This document shows, piece by piece, positions 1 through 8,029 of a DNA stretch of 53,538 bases. Position numbers and translations under genes: made by a program. This stretch comes from Rhodopirellula europaea 6C (lineage in GTDB: Bacteria; Planctomycetota; Planctomycetia; Pirellulales; Pirellulaceae): positions 1 to 53,538 of the forward strand of contig NZ_ANMO01000119.1 in NCBI RefSeq assembly GCF_000338295.1, read 5' to 3'. The notes under the pieces were generated by a model. It did not search any database. It was given only the letters and a program-made list of their open reading frames with translations, and was not told where the DNA came from. Within the stretch, counting starts at the first letter, position 1; every line of letters starts with the position of its first letter.

Positions 1-93
1 TACGCCGTGTGTAAATCAGCCGAAAAGCGGCATCAAAAAACTGCACGACCTCGTAGTTCAAGAAGGTTGCTCCTGCGGTCATGTGACTGATCC

Positions 94-570
94 ATGACCG
101 GACCAGCAAAGCGACGTCTGTTTGTTTGGACCGCGAATGCGATTTGCGTTTGTGTCGCAATCCTGCTCGTATCGGCTTTCTTGCTGACTTCGGCACGATG
201 GAGCGGCCGATTCATGCTTCGGATCAATGTCAAATTGCCACCTGCGATCGAACGGGATTCGCTGATGTACATGCCGTGCCGGGACGAGCAGACTGCGGAG
301 TGGCTTTGCAGTCCTGGCAATCAAGTGACAGAAGGATTTGAGCTGCCGTATCAGCGAACGGTGGACTATGACATCGTGTCCGTGTCGATCGGGGGAAAGT
401 CCAGTGTCCTTCGAATCTTCGATACTTATCACCAGCCTGACTCGGTCGTCGTGCAGTATGACCAGGAAACAAAATCTGGCTTAAAGGACTCGTGTCGAAT
501 TCACTTTCCGGTCCCGATGGGACGCGGTGATCGTTCCGTCGCGATCGATTTGACGCAGGCAGACAAGTGA
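94..570 (+). CDS. Membrane-anchored hypothetical protein
   Basis: The product is 158 residues and I do not recognise the family. A basic start (AKRR) is followed by one hydrophobic segment at about residues 10-32, which fits an N-terminal anchor or uncleaved signal. The remaining 120 residues are soluble and would lie outside the cytoplasmic membrane. Two cysteines flank a Trp-rich stretch near residues 62-72 and a third lies near residue 134. The stop overlaps the GTG start of the next (decayed) gene by 4 bp, so the two were probably an operon. Start chosen at ATG 94, which keeps the charged N-terminus in front of the membrane segment. Confidence 0.6.
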   Translation: MTGPAKRRLFVWTANAICVCVAILLVSAFLLTSARWSGRFMLRINVKLPPAIERDSLMYMPCRDEQTAEWLCSPGNQVTEGFELPYQRTVDYDIVSVSIGGKSSVLRIFDTYHQPDSVVVQYDQETKSGLKDSCRIHFPVPMGRGDRSVAIDLTQADK

Positions 571-1165
571 TCCGATTGCTTTCCGTGCCTGTCTTTCTGT
601 TGTTGGCTTGTGCGCTGTCTGGCGTCGACGGGATGATTCACAATCAGGTTTCGTATTCGATTTCGCCGGAGTATTTCCCGAAGCTCAAATTCGAACAATT
701 TGGAGTTTCGCACAGTACGCCAGAGCGACTTGGAGCAGCCGTTGTCGGATAGCCTGTGTCATGGTGGATGGGGGCTTCATCGGGCTCTTCCTGATCCCGG
801 CTGGAATGCTCGTACGCCGAGATACTGGATACGTGCTTGCGGCGGTCCGTGCATTCGGTTTAGCTCTCGCGACAACGGCGCTGGTCAATGCGACTGGGGT
901 TCCGTCCACTTTATTTGAGGCGAAGATGACGACGGAAGCGTCGGTGGAACAAGTCATCCAGCAATATCGTGTATTGTTGACGCGAAATCCGACGCATGAT
1001 GAGAAGGTCGATCTTCAACCGGATAAGGGACGCTCGGTTTTGTTCCATGACGAGTCAGAGGGACGGCTGTTTGAACTTCTGCTGATTCTGGTGAATTCGG
1101 AGACCACATCGACCACGTTGATTGTCTCGCGAGGAGCGGATGAAGAGCAAACTCAAATCAAATGA
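567..1165 (+). pseudogene. Decayed small membrane protein gene (in-frame stop plus frameshift)
   Basis: From GTG 567 the first frame reads a signal-like N-terminus and an HNQVSYSISPEYF segment, which I recall from small planctomycete membrane proteins. It stops at TAG 750-752. Continuing past the stop gives SWWMGA, and then the expected continuation FIGLFLIPAGML appears in the other frame from about 776, as if one T were missing near 775-778. The second frame stays open to 1165 with further hydrophobic sequence to about 915. The last 80 residues (from ATG 925) are soluble and may come from a different gene joined here. The two lesions within 30 bp suggest a pseudogene; sequencing error is the alternative. 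Confidence 0.55.
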
Positions 1166-1269
1166 GAACAGTACAATTCTTACCCGATCGTCCCCAGCGT
1201 TAATGCTTTCCCTGCAGCTGCTGACGCTAGCAAAGCCGAAAGCAAACAGGTTGTCTTCAAGAAGTGCCA

Positions 1270-1305
1270 ACTTCGGCCTCGTCAGCTACTTCGGCCTCGT
1301 CAGCT
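1270..1305. repeat. Perfect 18-bp tandem duplication
   Basis: The 18-mer acttcggcctcgtcagct occurs twice head to tail, at 1270-1287 and 1288-1305. It ends 13 bp before the ATG of the hydrolase gene at 1319, so it lies in that gene's leader. No function is evident; a recent slippage duplication is the simplest reading. Confidence 0.85.
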
Positions 1306-1318
1306 TAGGAACTCGCGT

Positions 1319-2281
1319 ATGAATTTCTGGACAATGATCGGCTTAGCCGCAGTCACCGTTCTGTACCCAACCAAAGCACATTGCGAAGTCGATCTGGCGG
1401 TGGAAGTGTTGCGATTCGAACCGCTGGATGAGCTTCGAGACCGCGAGGTACCGATCAAAATTTACTGGAACGGTGAACCGGAACCCAAACCGGTTGTTTT
1501 ATTCTCACACGGGCTTGGTGGTTCGCGAGAGAACAATGCTTATTTGGGCGAGTACTGGGCATCGGCTGGCTATGTCGCTGTATTCATGCAGCACGCGGGG
1601 AGTGACGAAAAGGTTTGGAAGACCGCCCGTCCCCTGCAGCGAATGAAGGCACTCAAGTCAGCGGCGAGCTTGCAAAGTTCGCAAGATCGGATCAAAGATG
1701 TTTCCTTTGTGATTGATCAGTTAACGGTGTGGAACAAGACGGCATCTCATCCACTGCACAATCGAATGGACTTGGAACGCATTGGGATGAGCGGTCACAG
1801 CTTCGGCGCGGTCACGACACTTGCAGTGGCAGGTCAGAAGCTTCCGCTGAATCGAAGTTTCGAAGAAGAGCGAATCGACGCCTTTGTGGCTTTCAGCCCT
1901 CAGCCGGGCAAGGGACTTCCCGCGGACCGAGGTTTCGGTCACTTGGCGAAACCGATGCTGTGCATGACGGGGACGAAGGATGCCAGTCCGATTGATCCGT
2001 CTTTCAATCCCGCCAAACGACGAGAGGTGTATGCTGCTTTGCCGAAGGGCGACAAGTACGAGTTGATTTTGGATGGTGCGGAGCACTCAGCATTTGGAGA
2101 CAGCGGTGGCCTGCGTTCCAGGCAAAAAAATCCGAAGCATCACCCCGCGATTCAGCAAATCAGCCTGCGGTTTTGGGACGCTTATTTGAAGGGCGATGAT
2201 TCGGCGAAGCACTGGTTGCAATCCAATCGGCCGCTGTCTGAAACCGGGTTGGGTGATGTCGACGTTTGGGGCTGGAAGTGA
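1319..2281 (+). CDS. Secreted alpha/beta hydrolase (dienelactone/PAF-acetylhydrolase-like)
   Basis: The product is 320 residues with a cleavable-looking signal peptide (residues 1-22). The strand-turn VVLFSHGLGG near residue 60 is the oxyanion-hole HG motif. GMSGHSFGA near residue 160 is the nucleophile elbow with the catalytic Ser. An Asp near residue 220 (TKDASP) and a His in GAEHSAFGD near residue 259 complete a plausible triad. The order and spacing match dienelactone hydrolase and platelet-activating-factor acetylhydrolase-like enzymes that cleave esters. The substrate cannot be told. It would act in the periplasm. The gene stands alone behind an 18-bp tandem repeat. Confidence 0.8.
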   Translation: MNFWTMIGLAAVTVLYPTKAHCEVDLAVEVLRFEPLDELRDREVPIKIYWNGEPEPKPVVLFSHGLGGSRENNAYLGEYWASAGYVAVFMQHAGSDEKVWKTARPLQRMKALKSAASLQSSQDRIKDVSFVIDQLTVWNKTASHPLHNRMDLERIGMSGHSFGAVTTLAVAGQKLPLNRSFEEERIDAFVAFSPQPGKGLPADRGFGHLAKPMLCMTGTKDASPIDPSFNPAKRREVYAALPKGDKYELILDGAEHSAFGDSGGLRSRQKNPKHHPAIQQISLRFWDAYLKGDDSAKHWLQSNRPLSETGLGDVDVWGWK

Positions 2282-2396
2282 CGGCAAGGTTTTATTCGCC
2301 GTCTTCAAACGATCTGTCTTGATCCGGGGGCGGCGACTTTGCTAGCCGTGTACTTCGAGGATCCTCGCACGTCTTCCCGCGAATTTTGGTCGCATC

Positions 2397-2801
2397 ATGC
2401 TGGCTCGACACCACCGTTTTCTAATCGCTTCTCTGTTCGTTTGTCTCGGTTTGGCAATCGCGGACGCACCGTCTGCGATGGCTCAGATCACCACACGCAC
2501 GCAGCTGGGAACGCAGGGCGATTCCACAGCAAAGTTGTACGAGCGGCTGGTCAATCGGTTGCACGCGACGACTCAGCCTCAGCAGGATTACCTGCTGGAG
2601 ATCACAAAGCGAGTGAACGAGCGAAAACTGGATTTGCGATTGGTCGTTGCGATTGAACGATATTCGATCCGCCGCAACTCGCATTATCCGTTTCCGTTCT
2701 TTGAGCGGGCACTGAAATATGAAGCTGCCAAACGCGGCATCACGTTGCCGTCGATCAAGTTGTACCAAGACCAATCGATCGTGACCGTTCCGAACGGTTG
2801 A
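2397..2801 (+). CDS. Small exported hypothetical protein
   Basis: The product is 134 residues with a clear Sec signal peptide: basic MLARHHR, a hydrophobic core, then a PSAMAQ cleavage site near residue 30. The mature part is about 104 residues, mostly helical-looking and charged, with a conserved-looking RNSHYPFPFFERAL segment near the C-terminus. I do not recognise the family. It follows the hydrolase on the same strand after 115 bp and could be co-transcribed with it. Confidence 0.6.
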   Translation: MLARHHRFLIASLFVCLGLAIADAPSAMAQITTRTQLGTQGDSTAKLYERLVNRLHATTQPQQDYLLEITKRVNERKLDLRLVVAIERYSIRRNSHYPFPFFERALKYEAAKRGITLPSIKLYQDQSIVTVPNG

Positions 2802-2974
2802 GGAACCGGACCATTAGGCTTGCACTTCGGTTCCGAGTGCTAGAACGCTGATTTGGGTGAACATTCACCCGCAGAGCCTGATCAATCGGCGTCGGTGCTG
2901 TCCGGAGCCCGCATCCGCAGATATCCTGTGAGCGGTTTCCGTACTTCTTCATCTAAAGCCGACGCATCCGCCAC

Positions 2975-4909
2975 ATGGATTTTTTGATTTACCTCGCCCT
3001 CGTGCCCGCCCTTGGTGTGACGGCACAATGGTTGGCGTGGCGAACGAAGTTGCCCAGCATTCTGTTGCTGCTTCTGTTCGGTGTTTGTTTGGGGCACTTC
3101 GTTGTCCAACCCGATGCCTTGCTGGCTGAATTGACGGGCGGCGACGAAACGGCTGGTCCGAACATCTTGTTTCCTTTGGTGTCGCTGTCGGTCGCGATCA
3201 TCATGTTCGAGGGCGGGCTGACGCTCAAACTTGGCGAGCTTCGCGAATCAGGATCGTCGTCTCTGCGACTGTGTACGGTGGGTGCCGCATTGGCTTTCAT
3301 CGGAAACACGTTGGCGATCCACTGGATACTCGGTTTTGCCTGGCACCTCAGTTTTTTGCTGGGGGCAATTTTGGTCGTAACGGGACCAACAGTCATCGGA
3401 CCGTTGCTGAGACAGGTCAAACCGAGTCGTCGAGTCGCATCGACCTTGAAATGGGAAGGGATCGTCATTGATCCAATCGGTGCGGTGTTGGCCGTGTTGG
3501 TGTTTGAAGAAGTTGTGCTGGCCCAATCGGCACCCCACTTCTCAAGTGCTTTGAAGTCGCTCGCCATCACGGGAGCAATCGGAGTTGGTTTGGGCGTCGC
3601 CGGCGGCGCATTGTTGACACAAGCGCTCCGCCGTTACTGGGTTCCGGACCATTTGCATGGTGTCACGGCACTATCGCTGGCGCTTTTGTTGTTTGCATTG
3701 AGCAACATGATTGCTCATGAGTCCGGTCTGATCGTCGTGACGGTCCTCGGGATTTGGTTGACCAATCAAAAGCACTTTGACGTCGAGCACATCATAGAGC
3801 TGAAGGAGAACCTACGCACACTTTTGATTGGTTGTTTGTTCATCGTGCTGGGGTCTCGAGTCAACCTGACCGACCTGGCGACGATTGGTCTGCCGGGAAT
3901 CGGATTGATCTTCGCGTTGATATTCATCGTGCGACCGTTGTCGGTCTATTTGTCACTGTTACGAAGTCCACTCAATTATCGCGAACAAACCTTTATTGCT
4001 GGCTTGGCCCCTCGCGGGATTGTCGCCGCGGCGGTGAGCAGCGTGTTTGCGTTGTCGATGGAAAGTCGAACGGACCTGAACATTCCGGGAGCCGACCAAT
4101 TAGCGACGGTCACGTTCTTGGTGATCATCGGGACGGTTGCGGTTTACGGAATCGCGGCAGCACCTTTGGCTCGTTTGCTAAAGCTGGCCGAAGAAAGCAG
4201 CCAAGGCGTCTTGATCGCGGGTGCGGACGCATGGGTGCGTGATTTCGCGGCAGAGTTGAAGGCTGCTGGGATTCCTGTCTTGCTGGTCGATACCAACTAC
4301 AACAAAATTAGCCAAGCTCGTATGGCGGGACTTCGAGGCGAATGTGCCAACATCCTGAACGAACACGCCCGCGAAGATTTGGATTTGGCGGGCATCGGCC
4401 GATTGCTCGCGATGACACCCAACGACGAAGTCAACTCGCTCGCTCTTCGTGAATGTCGCACGCTGTTTGATTCCTCTCGTTTGTATCAGTTGACATTTAA
4501 AAGCAAGAATACGGCCGGCCGTCGTGGGCTGACCAAGAACTTGATGGGACGGGAACTGTTCGGCGAAGGTCTGACGTTCACCCGCCTTTCCGAGATGCAT
4601 GCGGCGGGCGCAAGTTTGAAAACGACAAAGTTGACCGAGTCATTCTCGTTTGCCGATTTTCAGGAGAAGTATGGCGAGGTGACGACGGTATTGTGTGCGA
4701 TCACATCGGAAGGCGGCCTCAACATCAACACGGTCGATGCACCGCTGGTTCCCACGGCGGGGCAAACTATCTTGGCTCTGGTAAGCAGCACTCCAGTTCC
4801 AGAGAAGCATGCCGTGAAGGCTTCCAAGAAACGGTCAGAGTCGAGCCAAAATGATATTGTAAAAATTGACGATGAGGCGTCGTCCAGAGATGGGGAGGCG
4901 AACGCGTGA
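2975..4909 (+). CDS. CPA1-type Na+(K+)/H+ antiporter with C-terminal RCK/TrkA-N domain
   Basis: The product is 644 residues. Residues 1-400 hold about 12-13 hydrophobic segments with CPA1 hallmarks: FEGGL near residue 79, VTGPTVIGPLL near 135-145 and EGIVIDPIGA near 159-168, whose Asp is the ion-binding residue of NhaP-type exchangers. From about 408 a Rossmann-like RCK/TrkA-N domain begins (GVLIAGADAWVRDFA, LLVDTN), followed by a smaller TrkA-C-like region. RCK domains in this family gate transport with nucleotides or cations. The protein exchanges monovalent cation for protons across the inner membrane, a useful trait for a marine cell. The stop overlaps the next gene by 4 bp (GTGA), so the pair is translationally coupled. 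Confidence 0.85.
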   Translation: MDFLIYLALVPALGVTAQWLAWRTKLPSILLLLLFGVCLGHFVVQPDALLAELTGGDETAGPNILFPLVSLSVAIIMFEGGLTLKLGELRESGSSSLRLCTVGAALAFIGNTLAIHWILGFAWHLSFLLGAILVVTGPTVIGPLLRQVKPSRRVASTLKWEGIVIDPIGAVLAVLVFEEVVLAQSAPHFSSALKSLAITGAIGVGLGVAGGALLTQALRRYWVPDHLHGVTALSLALLLFALSNMIAHESGLIVVTVLGIWLTNQKHFDVEHIIELKENLRTLLIGCLFIVLGSRVNLTDLATIGLPGIGLIFALIFIVRPLSVYLSLLRSPLNYREQTFIAGLAPRGIVAAAVSSVFALSMESRTDLNIPGADQLATVTFLVIIGTVAVYGIAAAPLARLLKLAEESSQGVLIAGADAWVRDFAAELKAAGIPVLLVDTNYNKISQARMAGLRGECANILNEHAREDLDLAGIGRLLAMTPNDEVNSLALRECRTLFDSSRLYQLTFKSKNTAGRRGLTKNLMGRELFGEGLTFTRLSEMHAAGASLKTTKLTESFSFADFQEKYGEVTTVLCAITSEGGLNINTVDAPLVPTAGQTILALVSSTPVPEKHAVKASKKRSESSQNDIVKIDDEASSRDGEANA

Positions 4910-5565
4910 TCGATCCTTTTGTTCTGACCGTCGTCTTTCTTCCGGTCGTTGGATACCTGTTGTTGCTCTCGTTGATTCGCGTGAGCGGTCGAGTGTTGGT
5001 GACGACCGGTGGGCGTGACCTGTCCGCCCTCTTTTTCGCGATGGCCGGCATGGTAGCCATCGGCCCGATGCAACTTTTCTTTCCCGGTGCCTCGGCGGCG
5101 TTGCTCGGACCTTACGTTTGGTTGCCGATGTTGTTGCTCTACGTGCTCATTTGCGGATTGGTGGTTTTGACACGCGAGCCTCGGTTGGTTGTCTACGGCC
5201 GGACCGCGAATGAACTCTTTCCGGCACTGCTGCGAAGCGCACAAGCGATCGATTCATCCGCTGTCGGCGATGAAAGAAACGCACAGGTTCACCTCCCTCA
5301 ATTCGGGGCACACCTGAAAATTGAAGGTCATCAAGGTTTCGATTGCGTCAGTGTCTTGGCGTTCGAGCCGATGCTACCACTTTCGTTTTGGGCTCACTTG
5401 CTTGGGCAATTGCGAGTCCAAGTGCGCGGAATTGCGCCGCCCTCACCGCGTCGTGGATGGGGAGCACTTTTTGTAGCGTTGGCGATGCTGTTTTTGCTGG
5501 TTCGATCGGTGATGGGACGGGGGGAACAATTTGTCGAAGGTTTTCGCGAATGGCTGATTCGCTGA
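4906..5565 (+). CDS. Polytopic membrane protein coupled to the antiporter
   Basis: The product is 219 residues and starts at GTG 4906 inside the antiporter stop codon. It has about four hydrophobic segments (residues 4-25, 40-60, 64-87 and 185-202) and a soluble domain of about 90 residues between the third and fourth. I do not recognise the family. Strict coupling to the antiporter suggests a partner or regulator of it; that is inference from position only. Confidence 0.65.
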   Translation: MIDPFVLTVVFLPVVGYLLLLSLIRVSGRVLVTTGGRDLSALFFAMAGMVAIGPMQLFFPGASAALLGPYVWLPMLLLYVLICGLVVLTREPRLVVYGRTANELFPALLRSAQAIDSSAVGDERNAQVHLPQFGAHLKIEGHQGFDCVSVLAFEPMLPLSFWAHLLGQLRVQVRGIAPPSPRRGWGALFVALAMLFLLVRSVMGRGEQFVEGFREWLIR

Positions 5566-5743
5566 GCGTTTGAGTGGTCGATCTCGAGCCAAAAACACCT
5601 TTCGTGCAGTTGCTTTTGCAAGGACACGTGCGTCGAAATCGGTTGAGACAGTTTGGCGTGAAGCTCACAAAATTCGAGATTCGTATCAGATCCGCCAAGT
5701 AAATGGCCGATCAACCTTGCTGCATGGGCAACTGAGCCTAAAA

Positions 5744-5779
5744 TGCACACAGCAGACCTTGTGAGGTCTGTTAGGTGCA
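5744..5779 (+). other. Two-tier inverted repeat (possible RNA structure)
   Basis: The inner arms cagacct (5753-5759) and aggtctg (5764-5770) pair perfectly around a 4-base loop. The outer arms tgcac (5744-5748) and gtgca (5775-5779) pair again outside them. No T-run follows, so this is not an obvious terminator of the upstream membrane-protein gene. It could be an operator palindrome or part of an RNA fold. Confidence 0.35.
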
Positions 5780-5915
5780 GTCACATAACACCGGCAGAGG
5801 GTTCATTTTTCGGGCACGCCTGAATCAATCAAAGACTTGTGCAGTAGCACGTCGAGATTCACGCGTTTCTCCCAGCGGCTTCACTCTTGCCGCCGAGTGG
5901 CTGTAACCGAATTGG

Positions 5916-5956
5916 ACCGGCAGGTCGGATCGATGGATCCAGCCTGTCGGTTTTTT
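5916..5956 (+). terminator. Intrinsic terminator or attenuator hairpin with T6 tail
   Basis: The arm accggcagg (5916-5924) pairs with cctgtcggt (5943-5951) with one G-T wobble. A second stem, ggatc/gatcc, lies inside the loop. A run of six T follows at 5951-5956. It lies 350 bp after the preceding gene and 340 bp before the Wzz-like gene, so it may end an unrecognised transcript or attenuate the exopolysaccharide operon. Confidence 0.55.
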
Positions 5957-6297
5957 CATGCGCTCGCAGCAGCGAACGATTCTGAGTTCAGCATTCGCGG
6001 GTCTGCGGCGTGAATTGGCAATCGAAGCCTTCCGGACGGTTTTGAAGGCGATTCCAAGGCGTTTGTCGCCGTTTGCCCGCGAGCGAGGGGCGGAGAATGA
6101 TGCTTCGACTGCTTTTGAAGCAGCAAAAATCGGTGTCGGGCTCGCTTGCCTCTCTCGCTACTCGCACATCGGATTAGACTGGGGCCGTCGGATTCTGGGT
6201 GTGGAATCCCATTTCGAGTCCATGACGACGCTGCCCGGTGCGGTCGTGTTCGTTCAGCTCTTTGCAACCGTTCCCGTATCTTGCTGCATCACGCGAC

Positions 6298-7950
6298 ATG
6301 AATGAACGTTCCTTTGCCGAAGCCGATCACTTTCGACCTTTGCGTCTGAGTGATCTTTGGCGTGCGGTCTATCGCCATCGATGGTCGGTCGTCGTTTGGA
6401 CGCTATTCCTGCTACCCATGTTGGCGTTCTGCGTCTTTCTGATTCCAGCCCAGTTCGATTCCTATTCGCAACTGCTGATCCGGTTGGGACGCGGAGCCGT
6501 TTCGATGGATCAAACCGCGACACTGTCGCCAACCGTTTCGTTGCAGGACAGTCGTGCGTCGCAGGTCAACAGCGTTCGCGAAATGTTGCATTCTCGCGCG
6601 ATCGCTCAGAAGGTCGTCAATGAAGTCGGCGTCGACCGAATTTTGGAACCGCACAGTTTGCTCTCCAAGTCGCTGCACCGTCTCGGTTCACTTATGCCGG
6701 GTGGCGACACCAAACCTATGGGCGACCTGACCGCCGAACAAGTGGAAGCCCAGATCGCAGAAGAAATGGCGATCAACAAGTTTCAGGAGTCAATGAACCT
6801 GTTCATGGCGAAGAACGCTTACACGATTGACTTGGAAGTTCGCACGGAGGATCCATTCCTCTCGCGAGATTTGTTGAAGGCTTTGGTACACGTCTATCGC
6901 GAGCACCACGCGATGGCACACAGCTCGTCGGGTTCGTCAGAGTTCTTCGAAGAGCAATCAAAAATCGCATACAAGCGAGCGATGGATGCAAAGGAAAAAC
7001 TTCGCATCGCGAAAACGGAACGAGGGATCATCGACATTGGTTCGGCTCAGTCAGCACTTCGTTCATTACTCAGCCAAGTCGAAAGCAACCTGGTCGATGT
7101 CGAACACGAACTGGCATCGATGAGTTCCCAGCGAGATCGTTTGGTTGAGCAAATCGAACAGCTACCGGAAACCTTGCAAACACAAACGATTCGCGGGATC
7201 CCTAAGGCGACGGGTGATTCGATGAGGCAAGCGTTGTACGACCTGGAAGTTCGTTACAAGGAACAATCGGTCAAACTAAGTGAAGATCATCCCAAGTTGA
7301 AGGTGCTTCGAGAGCAGCTGGCCGCTGCGACCGAGATTGCTCAAGCGGAACAAGGTGAGCGGCCTCAGACCACCGAGTCGACCAACCCGGTGCGGCAAGC
7401 CTTGATGATGTCGTGGCAGCAAACCAGCACAACGCTCGCCGGGTTAGAATCCAAACGGGACACCTTGAAGTCGCAGGCCGAGTCGCTGCACGAAGAACTG
7501 AAGCAACTCAACCAAGACGAAGTGCATTTGGCTGAACTGAGTTGGGAAAACAATTTGGCCGAAGCCGAGTACATGCGGACGGCGGAAAATCGCGACAACG
7601 CCCGACTGATCGATCAGTTGTCGTCAGGGGCAGTCAGTGAAATTGCGGTGGTACAGGAACCGTCGCTGGGACTAAAGAAGGTCAAACCGAAACGGTCAAT
7701 CCTTCTCGTTTTGGCGGCGATGCTAGCGTTCGGATTTGCCGTCGTTCAGGCATTGCTCCGCGGGCTGCTTTTGTCGCCTCATTCGGCCGATCTGGATGCT
7801 AGCCGCGACCCGCCAACTCGCCGTCGAAGTGACGCGGGACTCGGACGGTATCGGAGTTCAGACGGCGTTCGCGGTTTCAACAAGCCACCCGAATCGGAGC
7901 CCGCATTGGAATCCGAGGAGAATGGTGGATTGACGGCGGTCCCTCGCTGA
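6298..7950 (+). CDS. Wzz/GumC-like polysaccharide chain-length/export protein
   Basis: The 550-residue product has the polysaccharide co-polymerase layout. A first membrane helix lies at about residues 31-50 (WSVVVWTLFLLPMLAF). A periplasmic region of about 400 residues follows, with long Glu/Gln/Lys-rich coiled coils (about 220-300 and 350-440). A second membrane helix lies near residues 462-485 (RSILLVLAAMLAFGFAVV). The short cytoplasmic tail is rich in Arg, Ser and Glu, and there is no tyrosine-kinase domain, so a separate kinase or none is used. ATG 6298 is preferred over the in-frame ATG 6238 because the upstream 20 residues look untranslated. It controls length or export of surface polysaccharide. 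A glycosyltransferase and a deacetylase follow. Confidence 0.8.
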   Translation: MNERSFAEADHFRPLRLSDLWRAVYRHRWSVVVWTLFLLPMLAFCVFLIPAQFDSYSQLLIRLGRGAVSMDQTATLSPTVSLQDSRASQVNSVREMLHSRAIAQKVVNEVGVDRILEPHSLLSKSLHRLGSLMPGGDTKPMGDLTAEQVEAQIAEEMAINKFQESMNLFMAKNAYTIDLEVRTEDPFLSRDLLKALVHVYREHHAMAHSSSGSSEFFEEQSKIAYKRAMDAKEKLRIAKTERGIIDIGSAQSALRSLLSQVESNLVDVEHELASMSSQRDRLVEQIEQLPETLQTQTIRGIPKATGDSMRQALYDLEVRYKEQSVKLSEDHPKLKVLREQLAAATEIAQAEQGERPQTTESTNPVRQALMMSWQQTSTTLAGLESKRDTLKSQAESLHEELKQLNQDEVHLAELSWENNLAEAEYMRTAENRDNARLIDQLSSGAVSEIAVVQEPSLGLKKVKPKRSILLVLAAMLAFGFAVVQALLRGLLLSPHSADLDASRDPPTRRRSDAGLGRYRSSDGVRGFNKPPESEPALESEENGGLTAVPR

Positions 7951-8029
7951 ACGAATTTTTCCGTAGAATAGCGACATGTTCGCTCGTTTGCCCCAACTTC
8001 CTCGCTGACCCACGGCGCCCATCATCGCC

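Larger units (their letters stand above)
5566..6297. other. 730-bp intergenic region with structured elements
   Basis: I find no convincing gene here. Short open frames exist (for example 5958-6305 plus) but lack family motifs, sensible start signals or composition unlike their antisense. The region carries two inverted repeats, at 5744-5779 and 5916-5956, listed separately. The downstream half (5957-6297) is the presumed leader of the chain-length gene. Confidence 0.5.

Noticed and set aside
2799-2850. Possible hairpin (ggaaccg...cggttcc) after the small exported protein
   Set aside because: The stem is 7 bp with a loop of about 19 bases and no T-run; too weak to call a terminator.
5958-6305. 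115-codon rightward frame in the leader of the Wzz-like gene
   Set aside because: An antisense frame of similar length covers the same bases, neither has a motif, and it runs over the real start at 6298.
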